Made by a program: the position numbers and the translations under genes
Assembly: GCF_034377145.1 (NCBI RefSeq)
Contig: NZ_CP139711.1
Coordinates: 69,784 to 133,783 of the forward strand
Length of the DNA stretch: 64,000 nt
Source: Sulfitobacter sp. OXR-159
Lineage (GTDB): Bacteria > Pseudomonadota > Alphaproteobacteria > Rhodobacterales > Rhodobacteraceae
Direction: 5' to 3'
Part shown: in pieces, positions 1-9,474 of the stretch
Position numbering within the stretch: position 1 is the first letter of the stretch
Layout of the letters: every line of letters begins with the position of its first letter
The notes under the pieces: generated by a model
The model's input: only the letters and a program-made list of their open reading frames with translations
Database searches by the model: none
Told to the model about the DNA's origin: nothing

Positions 1-117
1 CACCTCGCGCACGAAACGGTCGCGCAGCGCCGTGCTGGCGGCGGCCCCGTCATAGATGCGGGTCTTGGGGATCACGCGTTTGAGCGCGGTCTGGGGCGGG
101 TATTGATACAGCGTCAT
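1..117 (-). CDS. DUF4391 family protein, N-terminal fragment cut by window edge
   Basis: On the minus strand an ATG at 117-115 opens a frame that stays open to the window edge and begins MTLYQYPPQTALKRVIPK. This start is typical of the DUF4391 family, from memory of that family. The ATG overlaps the TGA stop of the helicase upstream (ATGA, 114-117), so the two are translationally coupled in one operon. DUF4391 proteins are of unknown function and are commonly found with helicase and DNA-methyltransferase genes in restriction-like loci. Only 39 codons are visible. Confidence 0.72.
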   Translation of the reverse strand, partial: MTLYQYPPQTALKRVIPKTRIYDGAAASTALRDRFVREV

Positions 118-3100
118 GGGTCGCGCACCACGATGAAGGCGATAAGTTCGAAATCCTCCAGCCCCGCGATGGTCTGGGTCAGCGCCGTGGTATGCCCGCC
201 CGAGAACAGGCTGTCGATGTCGCGCTCTTCCTTGACCTCGATCATCGAGCGGATCGCGTCGTTGAGCAGGTTTGAGTAGGTGCCCATCCTGCGCCCGTCC
301 TGCGTTTCCGCGTTGAAGGCGGTGCAAAGGTCGCGAATGGGCTGCGTGACCCCCTTGCAGCCCGACCGGATCAGATCGAGCAGGCGTTTGACCTGTGTCT
401 GATCCGCGATGATCTGACCATTCTGGCCGATATAGATCAGGTAATAAGGATGCAGTCGGTTCTGCTGGCCCACGTTCACGCTGTCATGAATGTTGCGCAG
501 CGTGAAGATCACGCCGGGATGCAGGCCGCGCTTGGGGTCCGACGGGATGACCGTGTGCAACCCATGCGGCATGCGCGGCAGGTCATCATGGGTCTTGAGG
601 TAGTTGAGCAGGTCCATCCGGAAGTCGTTCAGGCCCAGGTCGGTGATGGAAATGCCGGTCTTGACGTCTTCCAGCTCGATGACCTCGTTCTGAAGGCGCT
701 GAAGTTGGTCCTTGCGGTAGGCGACGTCCGAGCTTTTGGAGGTGAGCACGTTATCCTCGCCGGTGCCCGCCATGTCGACGATGTGCATCCGGTTCTCGAC
801 GCGTTCCTTGAGGTTGATGTATTCATCCAGGCTGATGTCGGGCCAGTAGTTGGACAGCTGGATCTGGGTGTTGGGCGAGCCGATGCGGTCGATCCGGCCG
901 AACCGCTGGACGATGCGAACAGGATTCCAGTGGATGTCATAGTTGATCAGGTAGTCGCAATCCTGAAGGTTCTGCCCCTCGGATATGCAGTCGGTGCCGA
1001 TCAGGATGTCCAGCTCAGCCGGATCATCGGGCATGATCTTGTCCTTCTCTTTGGCGCGGGGGGCAAAGAGCGTCAGGACGGATTGGAAGTCATAGTATTT
1101 CTTGAGCGTGGTTCGCGGATTGCCCGATCCGGTTACAATGCCGCTGTGAATATTCTGCGCCTCGGCGAAATGCGGCGCGAGCTGATCGAACAGGTAGTTC
1201 GCGGTATCGGCATAGGCGGTGAAAACGACCACCTTGCGGTTGCCGGGGTTCAGAGGGTTGGCCATCTTTCCGGCGATCTCGGCAATTAGATGCTGAAGCT
1301 TCGCGTCGTCTTCGGGCGTGACCTTCTCCATCTCGGCAATCAGGCCATCGATGATGATCTTGTCGACCGACAACTCCTGCTTCCAGGCCGTGACGTCCAT
1401 ATCTGCCAGATCAATCTTGATCTTCTTACCTACAGAGAAATCGGCGAAGTCGTCATCCTCGTCCGCAACAGCTTCCAGGTCGATGTCCAAATCCTCGACC
1501 GTCGCTGCACCGCCGGAAGCCTCGAACTGGGCAATGGCATCCAGCGTCCGGCCGATATTGCCGGACAGCGCGCCAAGGGTCTTGCGGAATGCATGGACAG
1601 AGCTTTCCAACCGCTTGAGCAGGTTGGTCGTCATCAAGGCTTGCAGGCTCTTCTCGCGGTCAGCCTGTTTCAGCGTGCCTTTGCCGCCCTCCGTCTTGGT
1701 GTCATAGAGGTCTTCGTATTTTTTCAAACGACTGGGCTGGATATAGTTGACCGGTGCATAGACGGCCATTTTCAGGTCGCTCAGCTGGGCGAATATCTCA
1801 TTGAAGCCGATGACGTCGTCACGGTGCGTGATCGGCAGATGATGTGACAACGGCTTCAGTCGCGTTGGAAACTTGCCGATGTCCGCCGTGTCGTAGAAGG
1901 TTTCGATATGCTTGCGGGATCGCGCGATCGTCACCGCATCGAGCAGCTCAAAGAAATCGAAATCCAGTGCCCTTAGGATGGAGGCTGGCGTCCTTTGATC
2001 CGGGGGTAAGTTGGACCAGACGTTAAACGCAGTCTGCGCGCGACGAAATATCTCTTCCACGCTGGTCTTGGTTTTCAGGTTCTTGCTCAGGGCATCTGAA
2101 TGCCCTTCATAGGCAAGCGCCAGTTGGTTTCTCAGATCTGTGAAACGATTGTTAACCGGCGTCGCCGACAACATCAGGACCTTGGTCTTGACCCCGGCCT
2201 TGATCACCTGGTTCATCAGACGTTGGTAACGGGTTTCGCGATCCTTGTAGACATCGTTGTTCCGGAAGTTGTGGGATTCATCGATGACGACCAGATCGTA
2301 ATTGCCCCAGTTCACACGATCGAGCCGCATCCCGAATGACTCGCCAGACGTTCGTGAAAGGTCCGTATGGCACAACACGTCGTATCGAAACCGGTCCTTG
2401 GCGAAAATGTTGGTGGTCAGGTTTGCATTATAGTTGCGCCAGTTGTCTGCTAGCTTTTTCGGGCACAGGACCAGAACGTCCTTGTTGCGCAGTTCGTAAT
2501 ACTTCACCACCGCCAGAGCCGTGAAGGTTTTGCCCAGCCCCACACTGTCGGCCAGAATGCACCCGTTATAAGTTTCCAGCTTGTTGATAACGCCGACGGC
2601 GGCATCTCGCTGGAAATTGAAGAGCTTCTGCCAAACAAGACTTTCAAGATAACCGGTTCGATCCTTAGGCAGAACGTCCTCATCGATCTCGCTCAGGAAG
2701 TCGCTGAACAGGTTGAACAGAATCATGAAGTAGACCCGTTCGGCAGGATTCTCCTGGTACACGGACTCGATGTGCTCAAGGACTTCGGCCGTGACATCTC
2801 GCAGCTTTTCCTCATCATTCCAGATCTGGTCAAAGAGGTTCAGGTAGGTCTGCGCAAACTGGGGCTCATCCATGACCTGTGTGTAGCTTGAGACCGCATC
2901 CCCGCGCTGATACCCGAGGTCAACAGCGGTAAACCCTGACAGCGGCATATAGGCCGCACCGGTCTCGGACCGCTGCACATGTCCGAACTGCTGCATCGGT
3001 GCTGATGTGACGTTCGACTTGAAGCGCGCCTTTTTGCGGATCCAGTTGGCACATTCCCGCGCGACCGCCCGTTGGGTCATCTTGTTCCGAAGCTGAATTT

Positions 3101-3386
3101 CAAACTCGCTGCCTGAAAGCGTTTCTGCCGCTCGCCCTTTGGGAATGAAAAACTCACGCTTCTCCTTCTTGATGCGGTCGATCGCACCGTTTGGGGTAAA
3201 CGTCGGTGTGGTAAAAATGAACTCGAACTCTTTTAGTTCACTCAATTCCGTTTTCAGGGCATCGAATGCGTAAATAGAGAAGCACGCGGCGGCGACCCGA
3301 AATTTCGACGCGCCGGACAGCTCGCTTTTCAGATCATCTCCCAGCAGCGTGGTTGTGTTGTCGACAATCCGCAAAAGTTCCCCCAT
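114..3386 (-). CDS. Large SNF2/DEAD-like helicase with PLD-like N-terminus
   Basis: This 1090-aa superfamily 2 helicase has Walker A ADSVGLGKT near residue 285, a DESH Walker B followed by NFRN, motif III LSATPVNN, motif IV VVVFTAY and motif V/VI with ISEGQNLQ and QRFGRIDRIG. The helicase core resembles SNF2/RapA-type translocases. The first ~130 residues resemble the phospholipase-D-like domains often fused to such helicases, but I cannot see a clear HKD motif. The stop overlaps the start of a DUF4391 gene, which suggests a restriction or phage-defence operon transcribed leftward out of the window. No methyltransferase is visible here. A role in DNA repair or transcription cannot be excluded. 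The A/T-rich 250 bp upstream probably holds the promoter. Confidence 0.8.
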   Translation of the reverse strand: MGELLRIVDNTTTLLGDDLKSELSGASKFRVAAACFSIYAFDALKTELSELKEFEFIFTTPTFTPNGAIDRIKKEKREFFIPKGRAAETLSGSEFEIQLRNKMTQRAVARECANWIRKKARFKSNVTSAPMQQFGHVQRSETGAAYMPLSGFTAVDLGYQRGDAVSSYTQVMDEPQFAQTYLNLFDQIWNDEEKLRDVTAEVLEHIESVYQENPAERVYFMILFNLFSDFLSEIDEDVLPKDRTGYLESLVWQKLFNFQRDAAVGVINKLETYNGCILADSVGLGKTFTALAVVKYYELRNKDVLVLCPKKLADNWRNYNANLTTNIFAKDRFRYDVLCHTDLSRTSGESFGMRLDRVNWGNYDLVVIDESHNFRNNDVYKDRETRYQRLMNQVIKAGVKTKVLMLSATPVNNRFTDLRNQLALAYEGHSDALSKNLKTKTSVEEIFRRAQTAFNVWSNLPPDQRTPASILRALDFDFFELLDAVTIARSRKHIETFYDTADIGKFPTRLKPLSHHLPITHRDDVIGFNEIFAQLSDLKMAVYAPVNYIQPSRLKKYEDLYDTKTEGGKGTLKQADREKSLQALMTTNLLKRLESSVHAFRKTLGALSGNIGRTLDAIAQFEASGGAATVEDLDIDLEAVADEDDDFADFSVGKKIKIDLADMDVTAWKQELSVDKIIIDGLIAEMEKVTPEDDAKLQHLIAEIAGKMANPLNPGNRKVVVFTAYADTANYLFDQLAPHFAEAQNIHSGIVTGSGNPRTTLKKYYDFQSVLTLFAPRAKEKDKIMPDDPAELDILIGTDCISEGQNLQDCDYLINYDIHWNPVRIVQRFGRIDRIGSPNTQIQLSNYWPDISLDEYINLKERVENRMHIVDMAGTGEDNVLTSKSSDVAYRKDQLQRLQNEVIELEDVKTGISITDLGLNDFRMDLLNYLKTHDDLPRMPHGLHTVIPSDPKRGLHPGVIFTLRNIHDSVNVGQQNRLHPYYLIYIGQNGQIIADQTQVKRLLDLIRSGCKGVTQPIRDLCTAFNAETQDGRRMGTYSNLLNDAIRSMIEVKEERDIDSLFSGGHTTALTQTIAGLEDFELIAFIVVRDP

Positions 3387-3639
3387 AGGTCATATGTTCG
3401 GAAATGATGTCACACTAACTCTCGCGGCAGAATGTGCAACGCTTTGAAAATAAATGCGCAAAGCTGTTTACACTGCCAAAAAGAATAACTCGGAGCCTTG
3501 GGCGAAGCCAAGCGTCAGCCCTTCTCCAAGCATTCGGCCATCGGCCACCCCATCACCTTAATCCACTACCTAAGCCCAGACTAGGATCGTAAGCGCTTCT
3601 TAAGCCTTGGTTTTTATTTGTTTAATGATTTAGAAGTGG

Positions 3640-5577
3640 TCAGGCTGTACTAGTTCCGGCCAAGCCTGAGCTCCGTTGCCTACGACCAGATCGTGTTTTC
3701 TTTGGCTTTGCCCTGGCGGCTTCTGCGTATCCCTGTAGCGCGCCTGTATAGGTCTGGACCGCAGTCTCGAATTCCTTGTCGCCCATGGAGATCGCCGCGG
3801 GTGCTGCGGGTTCTGGTTGCTCGAGGGTGATTTTCTTCGGCCTGTTCGAGACTGGCGCTGCAGCAGGAGGATAGGGCAAGGCATGCCCTTGCCGTGCTTT
3901 GTCGATCTCCTCAAAATGCCGGTCCGCATAGTAGCGGATGTGATCCGCCTTGATGGGATATTGCCCCTCGGGCAGGACAAGGACCTTGTCGAGCGGGAAA
4001 CGCAGCAATTCAGCGGGGGATACAAGCGCCCTTTCTTCCGAGCGACGGCTGATATTTGCGCTCTCAGAGAGCTTGCGCACGGTTGCCTGTGATCTGGTCT
4101 TGCCCACGATCGTGCGCTTGCCGAGGGCTGCGGACAGCACGTCTGCGGTGCGATCATCCTGCGGGGTCATGTAGATCTGCACACCCGCACCGGCCTGCAG
4201 CGCGCGGCGGTCGGTTTCGCCATAGATGCCCTCAAGACCGGGGATCGACTGCGAGATGATAAAGAGCCGCCCGCCATAGGAGCGGATCGTCTTGATGCTC
4301 TGCAAGACCAGGGGTTGTTTGCCCAGTTGGTCGAATTCATCCATCAGGAACATGACGGGATGTGGCTCGTCCGGTCCGGGATGCGCGCGCTGCAGACATG
4401 CGATGGCATCGGCGAACAGGAGCCGGATCAGGGGGGCCAGTGTTTTCAGGTGCTCCGGCTGCACGACAATATAGAGCGACTGTGGCTTTCGTCGGAACGT
4501 CCCGAAGTCGAAATCGCTTGCCTGTGTTGCCCGGTCCACCGCCGGATCGAGCCAAAGCTCCAATCCGGCCCCGCGGATCACACTGACATAGGAATCGAGA
4601 ATCTTGTCCACTTCGTCGGCCATGCTCAGGAAAATCTCTGCCACCACCGGGTTCGCGGTCTGCATGGCGGCCCGTTTGTAGAATTCCTTTTTATTGCCGC
4701 CGCCAGTCATGATCCGCAGCGCCTCACCGATCGTCGGCTTGCCGGTCTCGATGGCATAGAGGCAAGACGCCACGAACAGGCTGCGTCCGGCCTGGAAAAA
4801 GCTCTGCGCGTTCACGCTTTCGACGATGAGGAACAAGTCCGCCATGGTGTTGACGGCGGTGTATTGCTGCTCGGGGCTGGGCAGATCGGCAATGCGCTGG
4901 AGAGGATTGAACCGGTGCGTGCGGGTCAGGACGGGCCCGTTCTTGCCCTCGGGCTGAACGTAGTCATAGGGCGAAAAGTACCAGACCTGATTGTTCAGCG
5001 CCTTTTGGCGGTGGATGGATGTCTTCTCGAAATTCTCGCCCTTGACGTCGAGGATCACGGCACTGCCCTGGAAGTGCAAAAGGTTCGGCAAAACGAAGCC
5101 TACCCCTTTGCCCCGGCCCGTTGGCGCGATCATCATTGCGTGTGGGAAGCGATCTGGCGTGGCCGACACGAAAGGCGCGCGGGACGCAGGTGACCCGAGC
5201 TTGCCGAACAGAAAGCCGTTCTGGGAAAGAGACGCAGACATACGGTTGCGGCGGAGCTCGGGACGCGACTGGAAATGCGCATCATCATAATCGGTGAGCG
5301 ACCCGCGATGAACGGATGTCGCTCCTGTCGCCGCCAGAAGCAGGGCAGGAAGTGCCGTGATGAGCCACGCAGTATGTTCCACCGCAGGGTTTGCCTTGAC
5401 CCGTGGATCAGACAGATTGAGCAGCCAAAGTTCGAAAATATCGAACCCACCCAGGTCTTCGCCAAATCGCGCCATCAGATAGAGCGTGGCGATCGCGGCA
5501 CCGATCCAGGTGCCAACACCGAGACCGAGCAGGATGGCGATTGGATACCGCCAACGGCTTTCCATTGCATGCAGCAT
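3640..5577 (-). CDS. traG: VirD4/TraG type IV coupling protein
   Basis: This is the conjugative coupling ATPase that docks the relaxase-DNA complex to a type IV secretion channel at the inner membrane. At 645 aa it has the family architecture: two N-terminal membrane segments (about residues 12-35 and 70-87), Walker A APTGRGKG at 151-158, and Walker B FLMDEFDQLG near residue 410. It lies 12 bp downstream of the relaxase and is probably cotranscribed with mobC and the relaxase. No mating-pair-formation genes (virB/trb) are visible, so the channel must be encoded elsewhere or supplied in trans. Confidence 0.93.
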   Translation of the reverse strand: MLHAMESRWRYPIAILLGLGVGTWIGAAIATLYLMARFGEDLGGFDIFELWLLNLSDPRVKANPAVEHTAWLITALPALLLAATGATSVHRGSLTDYDDAHFQSRPELRRNRMSASLSQNGFLFGKLGSPASRAPFVSATPDRFPHAMMIAPTGRGKGVGFVLPNLLHFQGSAVILDVKGENFEKTSIHRQKALNNQVWYFSPYDYVQPEGKNGPVLTRTHRFNPLQRIADLPSPEQQYTAVNTMADLFLIVESVNAQSFFQAGRSLFVASCLYAIETGKPTIGEALRIMTGGGNKKEFYKRAAMQTANPVVAEIFLSMADEVDKILDSYVSVIRGAGLELWLDPAVDRATQASDFDFGTFRRKPQSLYIVVQPEHLKTLAPLIRLLFADAIACLQRAHPGPDEPHPVMFLMDEFDQLGKQPLVLQSIKTIRSYGGRLFIISQSIPGLEGIYGETDRRALQAGAGVQIYMTPQDDRTADVLSAALGKRTIVGKTRSQATVRKLSESANISRRSEERALVSPAELLRFPLDKVLVLPEGQYPIKADHIRYYADRHFEEIDKARQGHALPYPPAAAPVSNRPKKITLEQPEPAAPAAISMGDKEFETAVQTYTGALQGYAEAARAKPKKTRSGRRQRSSGLAGTSTA

Positions 5578-5589
5578 GTTTTGAATCCT

Positions 5590-7464
5590 CTAGAGGCCGT
5601 AATCGCCACTGGTATCGTCCCGGTCGCGCCCCCGCTCCTCGGCGCGCTCGAAAGCCTCGATCCGGGTCCGGTAGGTGGCGGCTGGTTCGCTGTCGCGCCC
5701 GGTAATGTCATCGCCCGCATCCACTGCGGCGATGGCCTTTAGCTCCGAGAACACGGCTTGTCGCAGACCGGGGTCTTCGATGCGGTCCATGAGCGGATCG
5801 ATCCGGCCAGCGGCCAGCTGATCCATATCCCCGTCGCGCAGGTCTTGCCGCACGTCGGAGATCAGCTTGTCCAGCGTGGCGATGTCGGCAAGGCGACTGC
5901 CCTGCCCCGCGTCGAGAATGTCCTGACGCGCCAGATCCGCCAAAAGATCACGATCCATGTGCAGCCCCGCAAAAACATCATGCGCGCGCGCCTGCAGGTC
6001 ACGTTCGAGCCGAAGCCAGTCCGAGCGCTCCTGGGCGTCCACTGGGCGTGAGGCTTCGAGTTGCGCCTCGCTGCGATGGGGTGCGGTGAAACGGGCAGCA
6101 ACTTCTTCGATACTGCTGCCCGCCTCCTCGAGTCGTGCCTCCATCGGTGCCAGAACGCGCGCCAACTCCGCTCTGAAATGACCCAATGCAGCATCGGCCT
6201 CGGCGACGAGCGGATTGCCCTCCTCTGCTGCCCGTGCAGCCAGCCCCGCTATCCCCTGCACACTGTAGGGATCTCGCTCGGGCGATACCGATGAAGAATG
6301 ATCCGCAAGAAAGTCGCGGCCCAGAAGCGTGCCCATTTCGCGGGCCTGCCCCGCAAAGAGCTGTTCCAGTTCGACCTTTTCGGCACCGGGAGCCATGTCC
6401 TGAATGGCGCTCCACGCGGTGTCGGCTTCCGCTTGCAATGTCTCGCGGGCGGCGATCAGACGACCGATCACATCCGCTCCGGCAGCGGGGATATCAACCC
6501 CTTCGGCAAACCCTTCTTTCACCGGCATTCCTTTCATCAAGTTGGTGGCGGCAAGCTCTGCGCCCTCCGCGATGCGCCCCATCCATCCATCCGGAGGGGT
6601 GTCGGCCTCCAGGCCCATCCCCGCAAGTTGCGCCAGCTGCCGATACCCCTCGGCGTGTCTGCGTATCTCGGCCTCTCGCAGAGCGCGGCTTTCAGGATCC
6701 AGCGGGGCAACCACTGGCTCCCGTCCCTCCTTGCGGGCCGCCTGCAAATCAGTGTCCCGCGGGGCGTTTTCCATGATGCCTCGCGACAGACGGGAAGAGG
6801 CGTTCAGTACCAGCCCGTGCTCGCCCGCGATCTGCGCATGCAGCTCGCGCATCATGTCATAGCTGATCTCGGAATGGCGGCTGATCGAGAGGAACTTGCC
6901 GTCCTCCATCCCGACCTTGTCGACAAGAACATGGGCATGCACATGGTCTGTGTTGCAATGGAGGGCCGCCACATACCGATATCGATCCCGGTAATCCCCG
7001 CCGAACACCTCCTGCGCCCATTCGCGCGAGATGGCTTCCGCCAATTCCGCCTCGGTTCCCTTGGGAAAAGACAGGATGATGTGATCGGTATGACCCCGTT
7101 TCGGCGCCCCGCACCAGGAAGCACTCCAATCGGCAATGACATTTTCCATGCCGCGCTCGCCAAAGGCACGATCGATGCCGATCTGGTTCGACCAGGCTGC
7201 GACCCGCGCCTCGTCGCGCAGAATGTATTTCATCTGTCGGCGTAACTCTTTTGGCGAATGACACCCGCCCGTGCCGACCCGCTTCACCACGCTTTGCGGC
7301 ACCCGCAGCGCGTTCCAGGACATTACCGCAACTGCCCCGCCGGACGTGCCACGCCGACGGCCCGACGATACGCGCGCTTCGCCTGCCATGGCTGCAGACC
7401 GCCGCCCCACATGAGGCAGAATCTCGCCCAATACCGCCTGCTGGAGGGTGCGTGTTTCAGCCAT
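5590..7464 (-). CDS. Relaxase/mobilization nuclease (VirD2/MobP-like)
   Basis: This 624-aa protein nicks oriT and stays bound to the transferred strand. The N-terminal relaxase domain carries the histidine cluster H169-x4-H174-V-H176-A-H178 (NTDHVHAHVLV), the metal-binding motif of MobP-type relaxases. The rest is helical and rich in Glu and Ala, as in long alphaproteobacterial relaxases. The ATG at 7464 was chosen because it overlaps the last 8 bases of mobC; the open frame runs 57 codons further upstream, but that part lies inside mobC. The next gene downstream is the VirD4 coupling protein. Confidence 0.9.
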   Translation of the reverse strand: MAETRTLQQAVLGEILPHVGRRSAAMAGEARVSSGRRRGTSGGAVAVMSWNALRVPQSVVKRVGTGGCHSPKELRRQMKYILRDEARVAAWSNQIGIDRAFGERGMENVIADWSASWCGAPKRGHTDHIILSFPKGTEAELAEAISREWAQEVFGGDYRDRYRYVAALHCNTDHVHAHVLVDKVGMEDGKFLSISRHSEISYDMMRELHAQIAGEHGLVLNASSRLSRGIMENAPRDTDLQAARKEGREPVVAPLDPESRALREAEIRRHAEGYRQLAQLAGMGLEADTPPDGWMGRIAEGAELAATNLMKGMPVKEGFAEGVDIPAAGADVIGRLIAARETLQAEADTAWSAIQDMAPGAEKVELEQLFAGQAREMGTLLGRDFLADHSSSVSPERDPYSVQGIAGLAARAAEEGNPLVAEADAALGHFRAELARVLAPMEARLEEAGSSIEEVAARFTAPHRSEAQLEASRPVDAQERSDWLRLERDLQARAHDVFAGLHMDRDLLADLARQDILDAGQGSRLADIATLDKLISDVRQDLRDGDMDQLAAGRIDPLMDRIEDPGLRQAVFSELKAIAAVDAGDDITGRDSEPAATYRTRIEAFERAEERGRDRDDTSGDYGL

Positions 7465-8005
7465 CGCGCTGCCCCTCCCCAACGTCCCGAAGATCGGACA
7501 CCCGGACGAAGGACCCGCGCAGCGAGGCCGCGCGCAAAGCCTGCACGGCCCGAGCAACCTCTTCGGCCCGGTCCGCAAGCCGACCGACCATTGCCGCGTC
7601 GCGCGCGTTCCACCGCAGCTTGCCCGCATGGGCAAGCTTCAGCATCTGCACAAGATTGCGCGCCAAGGCATTGAGCTGATTGGCCGACGCCTTGAGCGCC
7701 GTGACCTCGTCCCGGCGAAACGCGACAATGCCGGATGACAGACGGATCATGTGCCGGAGCAAACCCGACGTGGTCATGCCCGTCTCAGCCACAAGCGCCT
7801 CGAATGCTTCAGCCTCACGGGCGGACACCCGAACCTGCAGCACGCGGCCCTTTGTGGTTCGATCCGTCACCACACCGCGCGCCCGCACGCGGGCGACAGT
7901 GGGCCGGGAGCAGCCAACACGCACGGCGATCTCCCCATCGCCAAGCCCTTGAGCAGCGAGCCGGAGAACCTCTTGTCGGGCTATGGTGGAGAGGCGTTTG
8001 GACAT
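7457..8005 (-). CDS. mobC: MobC-like relaxosome accessory protein
   Basis: This 182-aa basic DNA-binding protein begins with an HTH-like region. Its centre matches the MobC family (VSAREAEAFEALVAETGMTT, then an LNALARNLVQ segment). MobC proteins bind oriT and help the relaxase open the strands. The ATG at 8005 (MSKRLST) was chosen over an in-frame TTG three codons upstream. Its end overlaps the relaxase start by 8 bp. The leader holds a small CTATC-ATTA-GATAG hairpin at 8018-8031, just before the gene. Confidence 0.85.
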   Translation of the reverse strand: MSKRLSTIARQEVLRLAAQGLGDGEIAVRVGCSRPTVARVRARGVVTDRTTKGRVLQVRVSAREAEAFEALVAETGMTTSGLLRHMIRLSSGIVAFRRDEVTALKASANQLNALARNLVQMLKLAHAGKLRWNARDAAMVGRLADRAEEVARAVQALRAASLRGSFVRVSDLRDVGEGQRDG

Positions 8006-8102
8006 AGGCGGCAAGATCTATCATTAGATAGTTTTTGTAAACACGAAAACTCTAATGAGTCGCCGCACAAGTTTTGTCATACACAATACCGTTCCTGTCA
8101 AC

Positions 8103-8200
8103 GTCCCTTCGGTCCGTTGTCGCACCTTCGGTGATCAGCAGGCAGGGTCTTGGCCTTGCCTGCTGTAAACCCCACGCGACAACGAACAGACCGAAGGGAC
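8103..8200. repeat. Nested inverted repeat, candidate oriT
   Basis: The outer arms are 8103-8123 and 8176-8200. They are complementary over 21 bases, with a 4-base insertion in the right arm (GTCCCTTCGGTC then CGTTGTCGC). The inner arms are 8136-8147 and 8154-8165 (CAGCAGGCAGGG / CCTTGCCTGCTG, one mismatch) around a 6-base loop. The result is a ~98-bp cruciform in non-coding DNA 100 bp upstream of mobC. MobP-type oriTs usually contain an inverted repeat beside the nic site near the relaxosome genes, so oriT is the leading reading. A partition site for the adjacent parA, or a structured RNA, are alternatives. Confidence 0.55.
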
Positions 8201-8645
8201 ACCGCCTCCCCCGCGCCGCGATCCGGGACCCCGGCCCGGATCCTGAACAGGCGCGGGAATGACGTCGGCGCAGCCGACACGATATCCCTTCATTGGCGTT
8301 GAATGCTCAAAGGGGTTCTCCCGGAAGGAGAAGAAGACCTTGTGGGATTGGAACGCCTGCGCAGCACCGTGCGTATTACGTCGGCGCTGATACGGATAGT
8401 CGATGGTCAGGTGACCCGACACCTCGAAGGCTGATGGCAGCATTGGGAAATTGCCACAACGACGCGATGGCGAAAAGGATGGACGCTGCAATCACGGTCG
8501 GCGTGAGTGACCTGCTGACCAATTGACCGAACGCGTACGCAGATGATCGCCAAAACAGCACATCGCCTCAGCAGATACACATCTGTCTGACCCAAAGGTT
8601 GAACGTCTGTATCGCGCAAGGTCTGGACGCCATCCCGAGGCATCG

Positions 8646-8673
8646 CCATAACGGCACAAAATATACGTTATGG
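8646..8673. promoter_or_regulatory. Dyad operator candidate before parA
   Basis: Arms CCATAACG (8646-8653) and CGTTATGG (8666-8673) form a perfect 8-bp dyad with a 12-bp A/T-rich spacer. The second arm runs into the GGAG ribosome-binding site of parA, and the start codon is 10 bp further on. This position suits autorepression by the ParA protein or its partner. Confidence 0.5.
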
Positions 8674-8682
8674 AGACATTGA

Positions 8683-9474
8683 ATGCTTGTTGTGACGGCC
8701 ATCTCCGCGAAGGGCGGTTCGGGAAAGACAACTCTCATACAGATGCTTGCGTCCGCCATGCTGGCACGCGGCCGCCGTGTGCATGTCATGGATGCGGATG
8801 CTGACAAGCAGATCCTCGAATGGGAATCAAAAAGCGCGCGCGCCGACTTCGGTGATCTGCCACGCCTTCCATGGCCCACGGGCTTGACCGTGGCCGATGC
8901 CCCCGAGACCGTTGAAGGCCTTTACCACGCGCTGGACAGCTTTGAGGCTGAAGGTGTTGATCTGGTTCTGATCGACACCCGCCCCGGCGAGCACCCCGAC
9001 ACCGAAACACTGGCGCTGGCCTGCGACATGATCCTGGTGCCGGCCGTGCCGGTACAATCGGATTTCGTGGCGGCCCTGAAAACCCTGACATGGGTAATGC
9101 GCATGATCGAGACCCTCGGGCCGGATGACCCCGCCCCGCTGTTTTCCGCGGTATTGATGAACGCGGACAAACGCGCGATCGATTTCGTGACCGCAGGCGA
9201 TGACTTTGAGCGTGATGCGGCAAGACGCAGGGTTCACCGGCAGGACCTTGAGGTCTTCGAGGTGATTTCAACCCTGCCGCTCCTACCAACGCCGGTGCCC
9301 CATCTCACTGCGATCCAGCGCATGCCGCTGACCGGGCCGCTGGGATACGTGCGGGACATTTATGAACAGGATCTTCGTCATCGGTTGCAGGCGGGGCATC
9401 TTTCCTCAGCCCTGACACTGTGCCGCGATGTCCTTTGCGACATCGAGGCCATGGTGGATGCTGCCAATGGCTAG
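8683..9474 (+). CDS. parA: ParA-like partition ATPase (MinD/ParA family)
   Basis: This 263-aa deviant-Walker ATPase has AKGGSGKTTL at residues 9-18 and a Walker B-like VLIDTRPGEH near residue 100. It lacks the long HTH N-terminus of the RepA at 47-48 kb, so it is a short ParA. It would distribute plasmid copies at division with its partner. A GGAG ribosome-binding site lies before the ATG, and a dyad operator candidate overlaps the leader. Its stop overlaps the start of the next gene by 8 bp. It is the second partition ATPase in the window. Confidence 0.88.
   Translation: MLVVTAISAKGGSGKTTLIQMLASAMLARGRRVHVMDADADKQILEWESKSARADFGDLPRLPWPTGLTVADAPETVEGLYHALDSFEAEGVDLVLIDTRPGEHPDTETLALACDMILVPAVPVQSDFVAALKTLTWVMRMIETLGPDDPAPLFSAVLMNADKRAIDFVTAGDDFERDAARRRVHRQDLEVFEVISTLPLLPTPVPHLTAIQRMPLTGPLGYVRDIYEQDLRHRLQAGHLSSALTLCRDVLCDIEAMVDAANG

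Larger units (their letters stand above)
8006..8682. other. Non-coding divergent region between mobC and parA
   Basis: No convincing gene lies in these ~680 bp between two divergent operons; frames open on either strand here show no family resemblance and no good start. The region holds a small hairpin beside mobC, a large nested inverted repeat at 8103-8200, and a dyad at 8646-8673 just before parA. Position next to mobC and the relaxase fits the transfer origin; position before parA fits partition control. Confidence 0.6.

Noticed and set aside
7465..7635. N-terminal extension of the relaxase
   Set aside because: The 57 extra codons lie wholly inside mobC and read as low-complexity Arg/Cys/Pro; the overlap start at 7464 is the standard coupling.
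8135..8491. A 118-codon minus-strand frame in the mobC-parA gap
   Set aside because: It runs into the nested inverted repeat, and has no ribosome-binding site or family resemblance.
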